Below, in pieces: positions 1 to 12,621 of a DNA stretch of 64,000 nt (its first letter is position 1; every line of letters starts with the position of its first letter). The notes under the pieces are model-generated. The model made no database searches and had not been told where the DNA came from. It saw only the letters and a list, made by a program, of their open reading frames with translations. Made by a program: the position numbers and the translations under genes. Location: the NCBI GenBank assembly GCA_914767715.1, contig OU612071.1, forward strand, positions 13,995,493 to 14,059,492, written 5' to 3'. Source of the DNA: Membranipora membranacea (Eukaryota > Bryozoa > Gymnolaemata > Cheilostomatida > Membraniporidae).

Positions 1-79
1 AGCGGGACTCAAATCATAAATATGGTCACAACACAATTTTTAGCTGACTAACTACCATCTGCTCACCAGCATTGATGCC

Positions 80-732
80 TTCCGACTCTATCCCCCGCAC
101 TCTGGTGTTTAGTATGACTCATGTGAAATTTGAGGTACCAGACCGTGAGCGGTGAATAGAACGGGATGTTAAAACTGACTACGACATCAATGTTTATACA
201 GATGGTTCAGAAAAGATCTCGGCATTGGATCAGGTGTATATATTACTAGTAATCATAATCCTACTTTTGTACTAGATATAGAAGAGTTTCAATGCCTTGG
301 AAACACAATAAGAGTATTCCAAGCTGAAATTACTGATGTCTCAAATGCTCTCACAACTGTTCAATTTTTAGAAGGTCTGAATATTGCCATCTATATTGAT
401 AGCCAGGCTGCAATGCATGCGCTTAATTCACACATACACACATCCAAAATAGTCTTAGAATGCCGAAACAAACTGAAATTACTTGGACATAGAAATAATA
501 TCAAGGTCATTTGGGTACAAGGACACATTGGCATCTATGGAAATGAACAAGCGGACTTACTTGCAAATGCTGGTTCTGCCCGTGACTTTTATGGTCCAGA
601 ACCAGAACTCCCTGTAACCCATTCAGTCATAAAGCAGGGAATCAAAGAGTGGGTGTTGGATTCAAAATGGGATAACAGTGTAACTGAATTCATGAGTTTT
701 TATATTTTTAGATACAGACATATCACCTGACA
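80..732 (+). pseudogene. Non-LTR retrotransposon RNase H domain remnant
   Basis: This is a decayed ribonuclease H domain of the kind at the C-terminus of Jockey-superfamily retrotransposon ORF2. Seen: YTDGS near 197-211, an FQAEI-type segment near 319-333, YIDSQAA near 391-411, and a final GNEQADLLA near 539-565. These correspond to the four acidic RNase H positions (D, E, D, D). Reading frame changes are needed before about 390, so the front part is broken, while 413-730 is open. Sequence 730-1400 may hold further degraded 3' material but has no open frame I trust. No reverse transcriptase is present upstream because the window begins here. A host RNase H is unlikely, given the retroelement-type motif spacing and decay. 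Confidence 0.75.
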
Positions 733-2150
733 GGTAGAATTACAGGCTGTCCCATGGGAGGGTGTGAGTGGGAAAAAACAGATGAAGGGGATAGCCGAAT
801 CAGTCAAAATTTCACAGTAAAAGGTAAGTCTTCATATTGCTTCTCAGCCTATTGGGGATCTCCAAAGTGTCACTGTGTGAGTGGGAGAATACAAATGACA
901 CAGATGACAGAGATGACAGAGATAACCGCATCACTCAGTATTTCACAATAGAAAGTAAAGTAGCCTTCTCAGCGGTCCCATTTTTGTTGTCTTTTTGGAA
1001 AAAAAAAGCAAATATGGGGTCGCTGTGATAAGGCTAATGTAAGTCTTCATGTTGATTCTAAGCCTATTGGCAAAAATCATCAACATGTCACTGCCGATAG
1101 CTGATGATCGTCCCTTTATGCTGCATAGCTTAGAAGGTCATATTTCATGACCTTACTAAATATGGATATGTAAGAGATAAGGCAATTACTGTAAGAGGAC
1201 ATTGTGCTGTTAGTCCGTTTTGTCACAAATGTTTCAACATGTCTGATGGTGTTGGCCCTGAAATAGTGACTCTTGAAATTATGATACTTGTTTGGAAATA
1301 TGTTATCATTGAACTGATTGAATCATAAACCATTCTGTTTGACCTTCAGGGTAAACATTGGATGAACTAACCGATACAGGCAGGATACATGGAACTAGGA
1401 AGTATGGGTGACAGACTCATGTGTCGCTCGCTACCCAGATGACTCGCTGTAGGACAGAGAAGCTACGCAATACTTTTAATTTAAATACTCTAATTACTAA
1501 CATAATATTTAGTAACCATGTTTAATCGTTTTATATTTTACTCCTGTGTATTTCACTGCTAAATTTTTTTTCCTAGTGGTATTTACTCCAGTATATCACA
1601 CTGTTTATTTTAGGAGGAACAGAAGTACATACAAAATAAAAAATTTTGAATCTCAGAGCTAGAATATGTATATATTATAAGTTGTCTTCCCCTTGACGAA
1701 TCAATGTTAGATTGAGTCTGTCGTATAATCTGTAGACATGTTACATGAAGCATCCCTCTCAAGCGCACACATACACATATTATTCACATCCGAGCACAGA
1801 TTTCTATACAGCGCGACAACAAACTCTTAAATTGACAAAAATAACATATTACTGACACGAGATACCCACAATGCAACTCTCTAATTTTGAATCATTATGA
1901 TATTATATTTTAAGATGAGAAATGAGGATATAATTCAGTACATTGCGATGTTTCATTATTTCAGATTATTTTAGCGGCCACTGCCATTTTAAAAAGCTCA
2001 ATGACCAGCCAATTACTGTTATAGTTAAAACTAAATTTCAATACTTTCTATCCAGTCACACAAATATTAATTATTGGTACGAGATGTCACATCTTGGTTC
2101 GCTTTAGAAAACTGCATCTGTTGCCTTGGACTGTGGAGTCGCTGTCTCTT
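733..2150. other. Intergenic AT-rich DNA, no gene seen
   Basis: I see short tandem GATGACAGA-like units around 893-930 and AT-rich sequence, but no convincing exon, RNA gene or terminal repeat. It may include the decayed tail of the retroelement at the left edge. Confidence 0.5.
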
Positions 2151-3964
2151 TTAAGGTCCACAGTCTAAGGGTGATGAGCTGCTATCACATACATGCTTCA
2201 GTTCAACTCTCAACTCCTCGGCAAATACGTGGAAGGATGAATCATAACCTGTTTGTCCATCAGCGAGTGCGACCCCTTGACAGGCTCCAACTTTGTACTG
2301 TATGGTGTGTTGTCCACGTGATAGTCCATGGCAAATTCCGCTCACTGAAATAGGGGTATTACATGGTAAGTGACAAAGTTTGGTGGTAAAACAAAATGCA
2401 TCACATCGAATCTGTCAATAATGAATGGGCAAGGCACCAAGTATTTTACCAGGAATCAAGTGGATCTCCTTATTCGGAATACTTTGTGTTGAAATTAAAA
2501 ACAGTCTCTATACTTTGAGCGGAAATACGAAGAGCCGAGCTTGTAGGCTATGTGATATCCCATGGAAAATGCCGCTCACTGAAATTGTGATATGACTTTG
2601 TGACAGAGTGACAAAGTTAAGCGGAGCATCAAGACTTATTTCAGAAAATAATCAGTATAACCTGCACCAAGCATGCCCTGTGTCTAGTAAATCTCCTTAT
2701 TTGGAATCTTTTTGTATATCAAATGAGCTAATGAGCAAATGAGCTAAAATACAAAGAGGCAGCCAAGGTTGTTGTCCAGATGATAATGATCTCCAATCAG
2801 GGGTTTATCAGTGACATTCACATTCAAGACTATGCTATGATCCAGAAGAGCGCTCCTTATCAATTTATTGGTATGGCTCTTATCTGGAGTAATCATATTA
2901 AATGAAATATTGCGATAATAATCTAAAAACCAGCTGATCAACTCCATCTCACCTTGCATTGGCATATGGGCATTTGTAGCAGGGTGGAAATGAACTACAC
3001 CTTCAATAGAACCAGGATCACTACACTCCGCATCATCAATTTCAAAATGCCTGCAAACATCAGTCTAACATAATATACATTGAATCTGAATTAGATTCTT
3101 CTCATGGAACGGAAATGTGCATGTAAACAACCTACTGTTAAAAAACTCAACACAGGACTCATCTGGCATGTATTGGATTGGCTATCCCTACTAGCTAGTG
3201 ATGGCAAATTGACAGATTTCAGCGACAGGACAAGAATGAGACAGCAACAACATTCGAAACGAGACTAATACAAGAATGAGGCCTAGATTGATGCCGATAA
3301 AACTTAAATCTGGCACTTTTTTGTGTTTTTAGGTTTCTTTGTCTAAAAAAACTATAAACCGGTGACAAATACTGCGACAATAACAGTGTTTATAATGAAA
3401 AAGTATCGATATGTGTCAAGAGTGTGTGTCTCGGCGAGAAGATACAATGCCTCGTGGAGACAAGTCTCACAAGACCGGGATAGAGATTTTGCCATCACTA
3501 CTACTAGCATGAATAATATAGCCTAAGAAATTGACTTGTTTACAAAATCGCAAAGATTAATATAATGCCTTCAATGTTGATGATTTGGGCCTTTCCAAAA
3601 TGCTACAAGGGATCGGCTATTTTTGCAAGCAAATTGTTGGCGAAAGAAAGCTAATGTTGCTTTTCCAGAATAAGAATTCAATGATCCAGGCTAACCGACC
3701 CAAACCTTAATAATCAAATTTACTGCTTTTTTAATGGCCTGTATGTCAGCAGTGCGAGCACTTTAACATTCAATAATTGTTGTGTATTTAATTCCAATAC
3801 TCTCTTTTCATAGATGTATGTTTACATACTGTAAACATTTTCACAGGGTGCATGATTATGTTAAAAAGAATCCCCCTTGTGTAAGGTAAAAGCAACAGAA
3901 AAAATAAATCAATAAAATCAATAAAATCAATAAATGATGGTAACTCAACCGACTATTAGCTACA

Positions 3965-4037
<73 letters not shown>

Positions 4038-4474
4038 GCTGAGGTTCGTATAGTATCGGTTGGCCTTGCTTGACAGCTTTTGGTCTCTCAATATCAATGT
4101 CAGAAAGCAGAGTAAATTTTAAAATTTTCTCTGTACTAGGAATCAATTTAGTTCTTTTATTCATTTATTTATTTATTATCTGAGGTTTTCTAAAACTTAA
4201 TAATTAAAGCAAATTAAAAATAACTTGTTGACCTACCTTAACCTTTTAACTTACCTTAACCTTGACCTTTAAACTTACCACCTTGTACATACACCGATAC
4301 ATTTATGTCTATGGTCCCCACTTGATGTGAGTCTTAGTGCTGTATCTTCATACTCCTTAGTGAAATCTACTGTAAGGATCGTTGCGTCATCATCGTCATT
4401 GTTCAGACTGTGCCAGCTCCAGTATTGTAAATTCCCTATAAAGCTCCTGTATAGCCGCCCATTGTTACTGAGTA
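2151..4474 (-). CDS. CTHRC1-like secreted protein, 3' exons (gene A)
   Basis: Three spliced exons encode a domain like the C-terminal globular domain of collagen triple helix repeat-containing protein 1, an extracellular protein in vertebrates. Exons on the minus strand: about 4474-4279, 3050-2953 and 2344-2151. The first ends in a split Trp codon (TG|G) that the second completes, giving CTRW-HFEIDDAEC, equivalent to the CC-RW-YFTFNGAEC core of CTHRC1. The second joins the third in phase 1, giving VSGICHGL, equivalent to VEGLCEG. The stop is at 2151-2153. The tryptophan and acidic stretch (YWSWHSLNNDDDD) before FTKEYEDTALR also fits the family. I could not find the signal peptide and PAN-like exons that gene C has, so this is partial or those exons are remote. 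The long intron 3051-4278 contains a hAT-like MITE and a trinucleotide repeat. Confidence 0.75.
2505..2575 (-). pseudogene. Truncated duplicate of gene A last exon
   Basis: The minus strand reads a splice acceptor followed by TGAGCGG(C)ATTTTCCATGG. This is nearly the same as the start of the true last exon at 2344. Peptide similarity (VSGIFHGIS versus VSGICHGLS) fades after about 10 residues. The downstream sequence to about 2710 also resembles 2345-2490, including CTCCTTATTYGGAAT, so a block of roughly 200 bp was duplicated in tandem inside the intron. Confidence 0.6.
3196..3500. mobile_element. hAT-like MITE with 8-bp TSD
   Basis: This 305-bp non-autonomous element has 13-bp terminal inverted repeats TAGTGATGGCAAA / TTTGCCATCACTA. 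It is flanked by perfect 8-bp direct repeats CTACTAGC (3188-3195 and 3501-3508). An 8-bp TSD with a TAGNG-like TIR start is the established hAT signature. A related sequence at about 25605-25640 has a single unfilled site (CTAATAGC), which supports insertion. There is no coding capacity. Confidence 0.88.
3963..4037. repeat. (ACT)n trinucleotide microsatellite
   Basis: This is an uninterrupted ACT/CTA run of about 24 units inside the gene A intron. On the minus strand it gives a polyvaline reading frame, which I regard as an artefact. Confidence 0.95.
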
Positions 4475-5676
4475 CTGTCAAGAGGGAGAGAATATATGGG
4501 AGGGATTTTTTTGTTTTGGTTTCTTTGCACATCAGGGAGAGGGAGATCATCTTCGGATGATGGTTGTTGCAATAAACATGTATATATATATATATATTGG
4601 ACCTCTGTGGGACATACCAAGTTTGTGAATTGCATAAAATAGCTTACTGAAATGATCAAGCAAGGTTTAATAGACTATTGAATCACAAATTTGGTTTGTC
4701 CTAATTACAGAGTGAATTAAATACGCTATCATTGCAATATTTAACATAAATTTTTTTTTTCATTCAATTATTTCCAGTCCTGCTTCAGCTAGGCACACCA
4801 ACTTTTGACCAAATCTTCCCAGCCACTTACTCTTGAGGGGACTTTTTTTAATTATGGACAAACAATGGAAAACTTCTCTTAAAACTAATTTTTGATTTCT
4901 CCTGATTTCAGGGCTGCTCCAATACTTCTTATTCTGCTCACACTGTGCAAGTCATTCAAATTCATCAAACGATGCTTATATACTTCTGGACATTAACAAC
5001 AAACAACAAATTGTGAATAAGTCAAAATTATATTTCATTTCAAAATGCAATGCTTAAGGGAAAAAATATCTATTGCAATGCTCAGCCCTAATGTAGGGGA
5101 AAAATCTCACTTAATTCACTGTGTATTAGAGTCCTTCCCTTCAAATATTCGTTATGATTCAGACCAAAGGGGAATCAGTATGTCCACTCAAATAGGTAAA
5201 TAGGTAAAATAGGTATATATGTTAATAGCCAAATCATGTAACAGGTGAGAAAGGGTTGCTGGTCATTGAGAGTAATATTGGAATGTGATCATGAAAGTAT
5301 GAGGTTCTTGGCATCATTCTAGAATTCTTAGTATGATACAGAAGACTACTCCATATTCATACTGGGCCAAAGGCTGTTTAAAGTCCTTCAGTGAAAATCT
5401 TTATTGGACTTATAACTGGTGAATGAAATCAAAAACCCGATTCTTTCCCAACTAATCTGCCCTACTTATAAAAAACCAGCAGAAGTTTTTTTAAGCACAT
5501 GTAAATCCAACTATGATGCTCACCAGACAAATACCAGCCTAAGTTGTCTGCATTGTGCAAAGTTTCATTGTTATTGTACAGCAGGAACTGATGACACGTA
5601 ACAGACATTCTTGGTTTCAAAGAACTTACACTGGTATTCGCAAAAGTACCTGTATGGGTTTGAGCGATGTACTGCT

Positions 5677-7306
5677 CTAACCTGAATCAACAAATGTGTT
5701 TGGCCGGACTTCCTCGATGGTGATGCGTGAAGGTACGTAAGAATTCCCTGTCATAAGTCTAGAATGGATGGCTGGAGAGAAGTGATCACTACAGGCACCC
5801 ATGTAGATCTCTATACTGTAAGTACCCGAGGTCAGCGAATCCTGGCAAATACCTTCCACTACAAATTATTTTAAGTAAATTAAAACCTTGAGAAAAACAT
5901 TTCACAAATTAATATGAAAGATCGTCAACAGCATATATGTGAATAATTCTCTTTGCCTCAAGGTATCCTTGGTCACCCTGTACCGAGGACTACCCTGATG
6001 GGCATATAGCTTGAACTTCACAGAAATAGTGATTCTTGTGATGAAACATTGGCATAACTATGGTTTTGAATTTCTAACCTCCATCCACTATGATCAACAG
6101 GATAATTAATAACATATTTGTAGGGTATTACCACTCCCTATGTTGAGGTTCAACGAACAGAAAGTGTTATCAAACAATAATACAATTATACAATAATACA
6201 ATTATTGTTGTTTTATCTCCTGTAGCAGACAGGATGCTATCAGATTATGCAATCAACTTTTTTTCTACTCACATATTCTAGTCTTCATGTGATTCTCCCA
6301 GTACGTTGTGCTACTAGCTTGTATTATGTAATCTACATTTGGACTGCACTCTGTGCCATTTATCGCTATATACCTAAAAACAAAGAGGGAAAAATCGCTC
6401 ATTAAAAGGTCCCGAAGTAATTGGTCGGATATGTTTTTTTTTCTAGGTTGAAAGTTTATGGTCAAAGGTAATACTGGAAAACAGTCACAAAAATGGCTGA
6501 GTGAAACCTTCAACACTGCATTTATTAATTTCTTGAATGTGCGTCTTTAAGTTTTTTGCAATACAAAATGTTTCATTGATAAATGGATGAGTTGGGTGCT
6601 GGAGGGGAGTCAATGAGGCTTTCAAAATAGGAGAGGTCGTCACAACATGTCTTTTGATTTATCATGATATATAATGCGTAATCTGCAGGTACCTCATAAA
6701 TGGCAAATTTCCATTTTGGAAAATTTAGGCCTGACATTAAGAATTTTGATCTTCTGTCATTTACAGGGTTATGAGAATTTTATTGCCCATTTTGGTCTCT
6801 ACAAATGACATCTGACTCTTGAATCTTAGACATGACAGTTCAGGAACTTCTCAAATTTTGAATACTGGTGTACGCACATGACAACTTCCTCAGTGCCTAA
6901 CCTGGTAGTAGTAGTCACATTGTTCAAAGCGATAGTACTGCCTCTCCACATTTGGTATCATAAGGTCTTAGGCTTATCAAGAACACCGTGACAACCTTTG
7001 AACTAGCCTATCCATACAGTTTGAATCGTGCATTGTTCCAATTTCAGCGCATAGCCTTCTGAGGTTGTGAAAAATCTTTGAAAAATATGTTCATTGGCAT
7101 GGGATTCTAAGCATGTAATCACCTAACCAAATTTCACAAAAATAAAAACGTTACTATTGCTTTAATAATCACATGGGGTATAATGTAATCTGCACTCACC
7201 ATCTTCCACAATATGACGTAGCGTCAGACAGAACATGAATTCCGGTATATCCTTTGTATTTAATCCTCAGCTTTGTATCATCTGCTAACTTCTCATATGC
7301 GATTGA
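5677..7306 (-). CDS. CTHRC1-like secreted protein, 3' exons (gene B)
   Basis: Three minus-strand exons: 7306-7200, 6373-6273 and 5858-5677 (stop at 5677-5679). The acceptor at 7307 gives SIAYEKLADDTKLRIKY. The exon ends CGR plus a split Trp codon and joins to YIAINGTEC, matching the CTHRC1 RW-YFTFNGAEC core. The last exon reads LEGICQDSLTSGTYSIEIYM and later SRITIEEV, matching the VEGLCEG and SRIIIEE blocks of CTHRC1. Junction phases are the same as in gene A. The role is probably extracellular. The 5' exons are not visible; upstream lies retroelement and minisatellite DNA. It may be a truncated tandem copy. Confidence 0.75.
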
Positions 7307-7454
7307 CTGGAAGAGAATGACACAGGTAGTATACCAAACTTATCACATGGTCAAAAGAACAGTCTACATGTATGATGTATCATCTTGAAGCACATAAAAA
7401 TAAGCTTCCTGTTCTTCTGATGCCACATTACTGTATTAGCTGTCCTGCAAACGT

Positions 7455-8003
7455 CACCACTAATAATAATATACATTCCATGTTTATTCTGGAGAAGAAT
7501 AAGTCCTTAGGACTTGTACCCAGAAAACAGAAAAATTGATAAAAATATATATATGACATGTAACTAAAAATCAAGAACAATGACAGGTAAAAGTACACAC
7601 AGACATTAATTAGCAGTAAAACATTACACAAGTCAATACGCAATAGCTAGGAAATGAAAAGTTAGAACAATGCAGCAGTAGGCTAAAAAAAATGATAAGA
7701 ACTGACTCATTAATTTAGAAGTTTGAGGACGTGGCACCGAGTGGCATTTTTGAATGAAGCAAGGGATTGACTGAGCTCAACATGATTGGGTAATTCGTTA
7801 AACTTCTGAGCACCGAAATTAGCCAAAGCAAATCTAAAATTTTCCTTGGATAGTCTAAACCCAGAACTTTTAGCAAGCCGAGTTTCACTATACTGGGTCA
7901 AGGATTGATAGGTGGATGGGAAAGTGGTATATATAAAGCTTAAATTCATTTGACTGAATGAAGTTTTCTGCATGGGTGTGTAAAATAGACTCCCCCAACT
8001 CAC
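7455..8003 (-). pseudogene. Non-LTR retrotransposon ORF2 C-terminus and 3' UTR
   Basis: The minus-strand frame 8003-7710 contains FRFALANFGAQKFNELP followed by SLASFK. This matches the conserved end of CR1/L2/Jockey-type ORF2 (R-x-GAK-x-WNxLP, then SxxxFK). After the stop at 7710 about 250 bp of 3' UTR follow, with an AATAAA-like signal near 7480 and an ATT-rich tail near 7460. It is 5'-truncated or broken: no reverse transcriptase motif is adjacent. It may be the 3' part of the same family as the RT fragment at 20540-21814. Confidence 0.6.
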
Positions 8004-8216
8004 CTAAGTGCCACTCACATTATTGAACCACTTTTTTATACTTTTCAAGTGGATTCAAACTCATATAAAAAACAATGGGCTGTATAAATTTTGAGTTATC
8101 TGCTCTCAATTTGCTAAAATAATTCATTTGGCTTTTTACCTGCCAGCTTTTTTTTGGGACTATGATCAACAATGGAGATATTCAGAAATGCAGAAATTCT
8201 CAACTACATAGGAAAA

Positions 8217-8330
8217 GCAAACGGTAATATTATACCAAATCCCATGTGAGAGAAAATTACAACGAATAAGTGAATATGTGAATAGTAGAATAACCATACT
8301 CTTCGATTCCACAAGCTCAGAAATTCCTAG
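8217..8330. repeat. Array-flanking unique segment, copy 1
   Basis: About 110 bp beginning near GGTAATATTATACC and ending in the first minisatellite unit. An inverted copy, nearly identical by eye, is at 20050-20164. Each copy sits at the same end of its minisatellite array, so flank and array form one repeated unit. Confidence 0.9.
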
Positions 8331-9535
8331 CCGAATAGTGAATAACCGAATAATCTTATCCATCATCTCAATAAGCTCAGAAATTCCCAGCCGAATAGTG
8401 AATAACCGAATAATCTTATTCATCATCTCAATAAGCTCAGAAATTCCCAGCCGAATAGTGAATGACCGAATAATCTTATTCATCATCTCAATAAGCTCAG
8501 AAATTCCCAGCCATATAGTGAATAACCGAATAAACTTATTCATCATCTCTATAAGCTCAGAAATTCCTAACCGAATAGTGAATAACCGAATAATCATATT
8601 CATCATCCCTATAAGCTCTGAAATCCCCAGCCGAATAGTGAATAACCGAATAATCTTATTCACATCCCTATAATCTCAGAAATTCCCAGCCGAATAGTGA
8701 ATAACCGAATAATCTTATTCGTGATCCCTATAAGCTCAGAAATTCCCGGCCGAATAGTGAATAACCGAATAATCTTATCCACCATCTCAATAAGCTCAGA
8801 AATTCCCAGCCGAATAGTGAATAACCGAATAATCTTATTCGTCATCTCTATAAGCTCAGAAATTCCTAGCCGAATAGTGAATAACCGAATAATCTTATTC
8901 ATCATCTCAATAAGCTCAGAAATTCCCAGCCGAATAGTGAATGACCGAATAATCTTATTCATCCTCCCTATAAGCTCAGAAACTTCCGGCCGAATAGTGA
9001 ATGACCGAATAATCTTATCCACCATCTCAATAAGGTCAGAAATTCCCAGCCGAATAGTGAATAACCGAATAAACTTATTCATCTTCTCTATAAGCTCAGA
9101 AATTCCTAGCCGAATAGTGAATAACCGAATAATCTTATCCACCATCTCTATAAGCTCAGAAATTCCTAGCCGAATAGTGAATAACCGAATAATGTAATTC
9201 ATCATCTCTATATGCTCAGAAATTCCCAGCCGAATAGTGAATGACCGAATAATGTAATTCATCATCCCTATAAGCTCAGAAATTCCTAGCCGAATAGTGA
9301 ATAACCGAATAATCATATTCATCATCTCTATAAGCTCAGAAATCCCCAGCCGAATAGTGAATAACCGAATAATGTTATTCATCATCCCTATAATCTCAGA
9401 AATTCCCAGCCGAATAGCGAATGACCGAATAATCTTATTCGTCATCCCTATAAGCTCAGAAATTCCCGGCCGAATAGTGAATAACCGAATAATCTTATCC
9501 ACCATCTCAATAAGCTCAGAAATTCTTAGCCGAAG
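8291..9535 (+). repeat. 60-bp minisatellite array 1 (about 20 copies)
   Basis: Tandem units of 60 bp with core CCGAATAGTGAATAACCGAA, then TAATCTTATTC, a CATC-rich stretch, and AAGCTCAGAAATTCC. One unit near 8660 is 59 bp and shifts the phase. Unit variants differ at a few recurrent positions (CTAGCC/CCCAGCC/CCCGGCC; ATCATCTC/GTCATCCC/ACCATCTC). The same repeat in opposite orientation forms array 2 at 17205-20070. Long open frames on both strands arise because 60 is divisible by 3. Confidence 0.97.
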
Positions 9536-9539
9536 TTAA

Positions 9540-10782
9540 TTGGAACAGCTTGTTCATAATATCTTACTAAGGGATGATAGAACCAAATTATTCAAGTAGG
9601 CTAAACCATTGAAGATTTGAGTAAATCTTAACAGTATTACAGTGGTACCAATACAGGAAAATCATTTTTAAATCATTCAATTACCTCGGACTTCGGAGTA
9701 CAGACAGAGTTCTAGCTTATGGTATTGCTTATGTTTTATTAGACTAGCAGACTAAAGCCATTGGATCAGTGTTGTTAATTATCAGATTACCGTATAGTTC
9801 TATAAACGCTGGTATTTCAATAAACTCCTGTTGTTATCATGTTTCAAAAAGCCGAGCACATGATTAACATAACAAAAGGCCTGTCATGAAAGTCAATTTA
9901 CAGGTACAAACGCCGGGGCGTTTATAGGATTAAACAGTATATGTACAGAATTAAATAATTAAATACTTCAGGCATTTTACCTAGGCCTACTTGCCTATAC
10001 ATTGAAGGCTCTATAATGTTCATCTCGGTAGACAAATATTTTCCATGTTCAATTTCACATACATTATAATTATAATGTATCTTAAAAATATCAGCAGTAA
10101 GATATCAGCAGTAAGATCTATCAATTTTTTTGCTACTTTACTGCCAGGACTATAAAATCTTTTGTTCCGGCAAACTGGTCCTGCCCGAGTCCTGGTGCTG
10201 GCCGGACGTGGTATACCACTCCCGCTCTCGACACTGTGGCTTGAACTCCCACCCACTCCCGCCTGTCAGGACCAGTCCCGCGTACACCTCTACACCAAGC
10301 TAAGTGAAAACTCTAAGACTCTAACCTTCATTTACCGGCTATTTATCTCAGTAGTGTATAATCTTTGTACAAATCACAGCTCTGACTACTCACTAGAAAC
10401 CTTTTTTCTCCAATGTAACTTTTAGATAAGCAGGACAATTAGTGTTCTATATATACTGGTACGGTTATGATGAAGCTAACTTAACTTTAGTATGCTGGAC
10501 AGTGTTATAGTGACACGTTAAATCTGCCTGTAACACAAACAAAAAATAATACTTTCCAGGGAAAGCTTCTTCTTAAAAAATCGGTAATATTTTTAAGCTT
10601 GAGTTGTCTCCTTTTTTTTAAGAGGAGACAATCCAGACAAGCTTATTTTTTTAAGTGTGAACTGTAACTGCTGTAACAGGGGATTTGATTTGTCAAAATC
10701 CCAGCAATAGCCAATCACAGATATCCCTGATGTCTATGATAAAATGAATATTGAGGTTGTTCTGACTTTCAGTGTAGAATGG

Positions 10783-10822
<40 letters not shown>

Positions 10823-10985
10823 TTATTTATAGATATTGCAAACCAGCAAGAAACAAATTCATGCTGTCTCTCAGTGATTACTAATTCTACTCATACATGG
10901 GCATATGTAGATTCAGCTATGTCTCCAATGATGACAGAAGCATGGGATCAGGATGTGCCTGCCCTGATTAGCTAATCTAGCTACT
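9540..10985. other. AT-rich intergenic DNA with microsatellite
   Basis: No convincing exon seen. A TTTA tetranucleotide repeat lies at about 10783-10824. An imperfect hairpin (AAGCTTGAGTTGTCTCC / GGAGACAATCCAGACAAGCTT) lies at about 10596-10645. Open frames at 10020-10425 lack recognisable protein features. Confidence 0.5.
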
Positions 10986-10989
10986 CAGG

Positions 10990-11170
10990 ACCAGCTGCAT
11001 AGGACTTGAGGAAGCCTAGTGTTGACAAACAACACTAGGCTTACTCAAGTCCTATGATTGACCAGCTGCTACTAAGCTAGTGTAGTAGCAACATAGGTTT
11101 TGAGGGAAAGCTGTTGGTGGTTGGTAAGTGGTTGCGGCTATGGGTTGTCACCAAACAAGACAACCCATAG
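10990..11170. repeat. Two adjacent long hairpins
   Basis: The first hairpin is 10990-11078, with arms built on CCAGCTG, CATAGGACTTGA and AAGCCTAGTGTTG around a short loop. The second is about 11130-11176, with arms GGCTATGGGTTGT / ACAACCCATAGCC. They resemble remnants of fold-back transposable elements. No target duplication was identified. Confidence 0.75.
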
Positions 11171-11179
11171 CCAACCATA

Positions 11180-12621
11180 ATAATCACCATGACAAGTTTC
11201 GTATCAGTTATATTACCTGATTAGGCTAAGTGCACCTAAAGCCCACTCTTTTATTGATTGATGGGGGTATCAGGAACAGAATGAAAGGAATCATCTCATG
11301 CTATTGAAATGAGCACAATGGGCACCTAACCACAACTAAGCAGTGGCAGCTTCTGGTTATTAGGAGATAACAGTAATTAACTACCCTGAAATAAAACAAC
11401 AACACTTTTTGTATATATCAGAAATATTCTAATCTAAAACAGTAGAGAATCTTTTTGCTACTCATTGGTACTTGAATTTATGAAATCGGTCCACTAACAA
11501 GGCATATAGACACTCCTAGGTGATGGAAGCTTATAAAAAACTCGCTGGTTATTTTTGTGAAAAATAATAATAATAATAATCCTTGGAACATAAGACTTCC
11601 ACGCATCATTTTGTTGCTCATAATATCCCCCAGTCAATTTCCAATTCAAAGAAGTTGTAAAACAAACTCCTGAGAATCTAAATCTTGTCATTCTGAATCT
11701 CCAATTCATTACATAACCATAATTAGGTCATGCTGCAATGAGCTGACCACAACTGTTAGGGATTAAATTATTTCTATTGTTCTACTAGGATTGCGCTCCC
11801 AGCACTATCCTCAATGCAAATGGACCAGGTAATATAACTGATACCACTTTTGTAATGACCCACAGCGGCTTTCCCTCCGAAGACCTATGTGTAATAGTGT
11901 TACAGTGTGCCCAGGGGGAGGGGGTGGGATAACCACAAGGTGTGGGTTCGCCCCCTTGAGCAAGTAGGAGGCTCTGACTGCCCTGAGGAATAGATGTATT
12001 TGGCTATTCCCCAGGCCGCCACCAGAGCCTCTTGATTGCTCTAGGGGAGTGTTTTTCGAAGTGTCGCGAAGTAAAATCCTGGATACAGCGGGCAACTTGC
12101 TCCCAATATAGATATTTTTTTATAAAGTGGGAGTTTGTTGATATATTTGGCTGGATCCAGTCTGCCTGTGGGATATGAGTAATAGTCTCAACTTTCCATG
12201 GGGCTTTGGGAGTGGTACGCACCAGTGAACAGTTGATACTATTATTAGAGGTTAGTCTGCCTGCTGCCATACCCCCCCTCCCATTTGCCCATGGTTTTCA
12301 GCTAGTGCACATTAGGTTTGTAAATCATTGATTCAACTAATCAAATCTTTTGGCAGTGATTCAAGTTCAATGCATTCTGACCGGAAATTGAATCTGTACA
12401 GCATAATTTTTTTTGTTTTATAAATATTATTCCCTGGGGAAATATAAAGGTAAAGGTCAAGGGCTGTAGAGCTTATTTACAATAATCTAATGGCTGTCCA
12501 GTTGTGTAGGTATTGACTTTTATGTCTAGCAACTTACTTTGCAACATCAAAAGTCATCTCACCTCAAAGGCACCAACTAAAAAAAACCTCCACCTAGTTC
12601 CAGGATGTGAACTGCTACGCT
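11180..12621. other. Intergenic DNA, no gene recognised
   Basis: There is a short AAT trinucleotide run at about 11563-11580. A moderately GC-rich block at 11800-12280 gives overlapping short frames on the minus strand, but I recognise no domain, splice pattern or RNA fold. The GTGGGTTCGCCCC stretch near 11940 resembles a pol III B box without a matching A box. Confidence 0.4.

Noticed and set aside
3856-4164. Reading frame with a polyvaline stretch
   Set aside because: It is a translation of the (ACT)n microsatellite on the minus strand inside an intron.
8278-9539. Repeated 60-bp units looking like a CRISPR array or a repeat protein gene
   Set aside because: There are no unique spacers between units, the context is eukaryotic, and open frames exist on both strands because the period is a multiple of three. 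It is a minisatellite.
11811-12270. Overlapping minus-strand frames in a GC-richer block
   Set aside because: No domain, no splice support, and two competing frames of similar quality. Left as unannotated.
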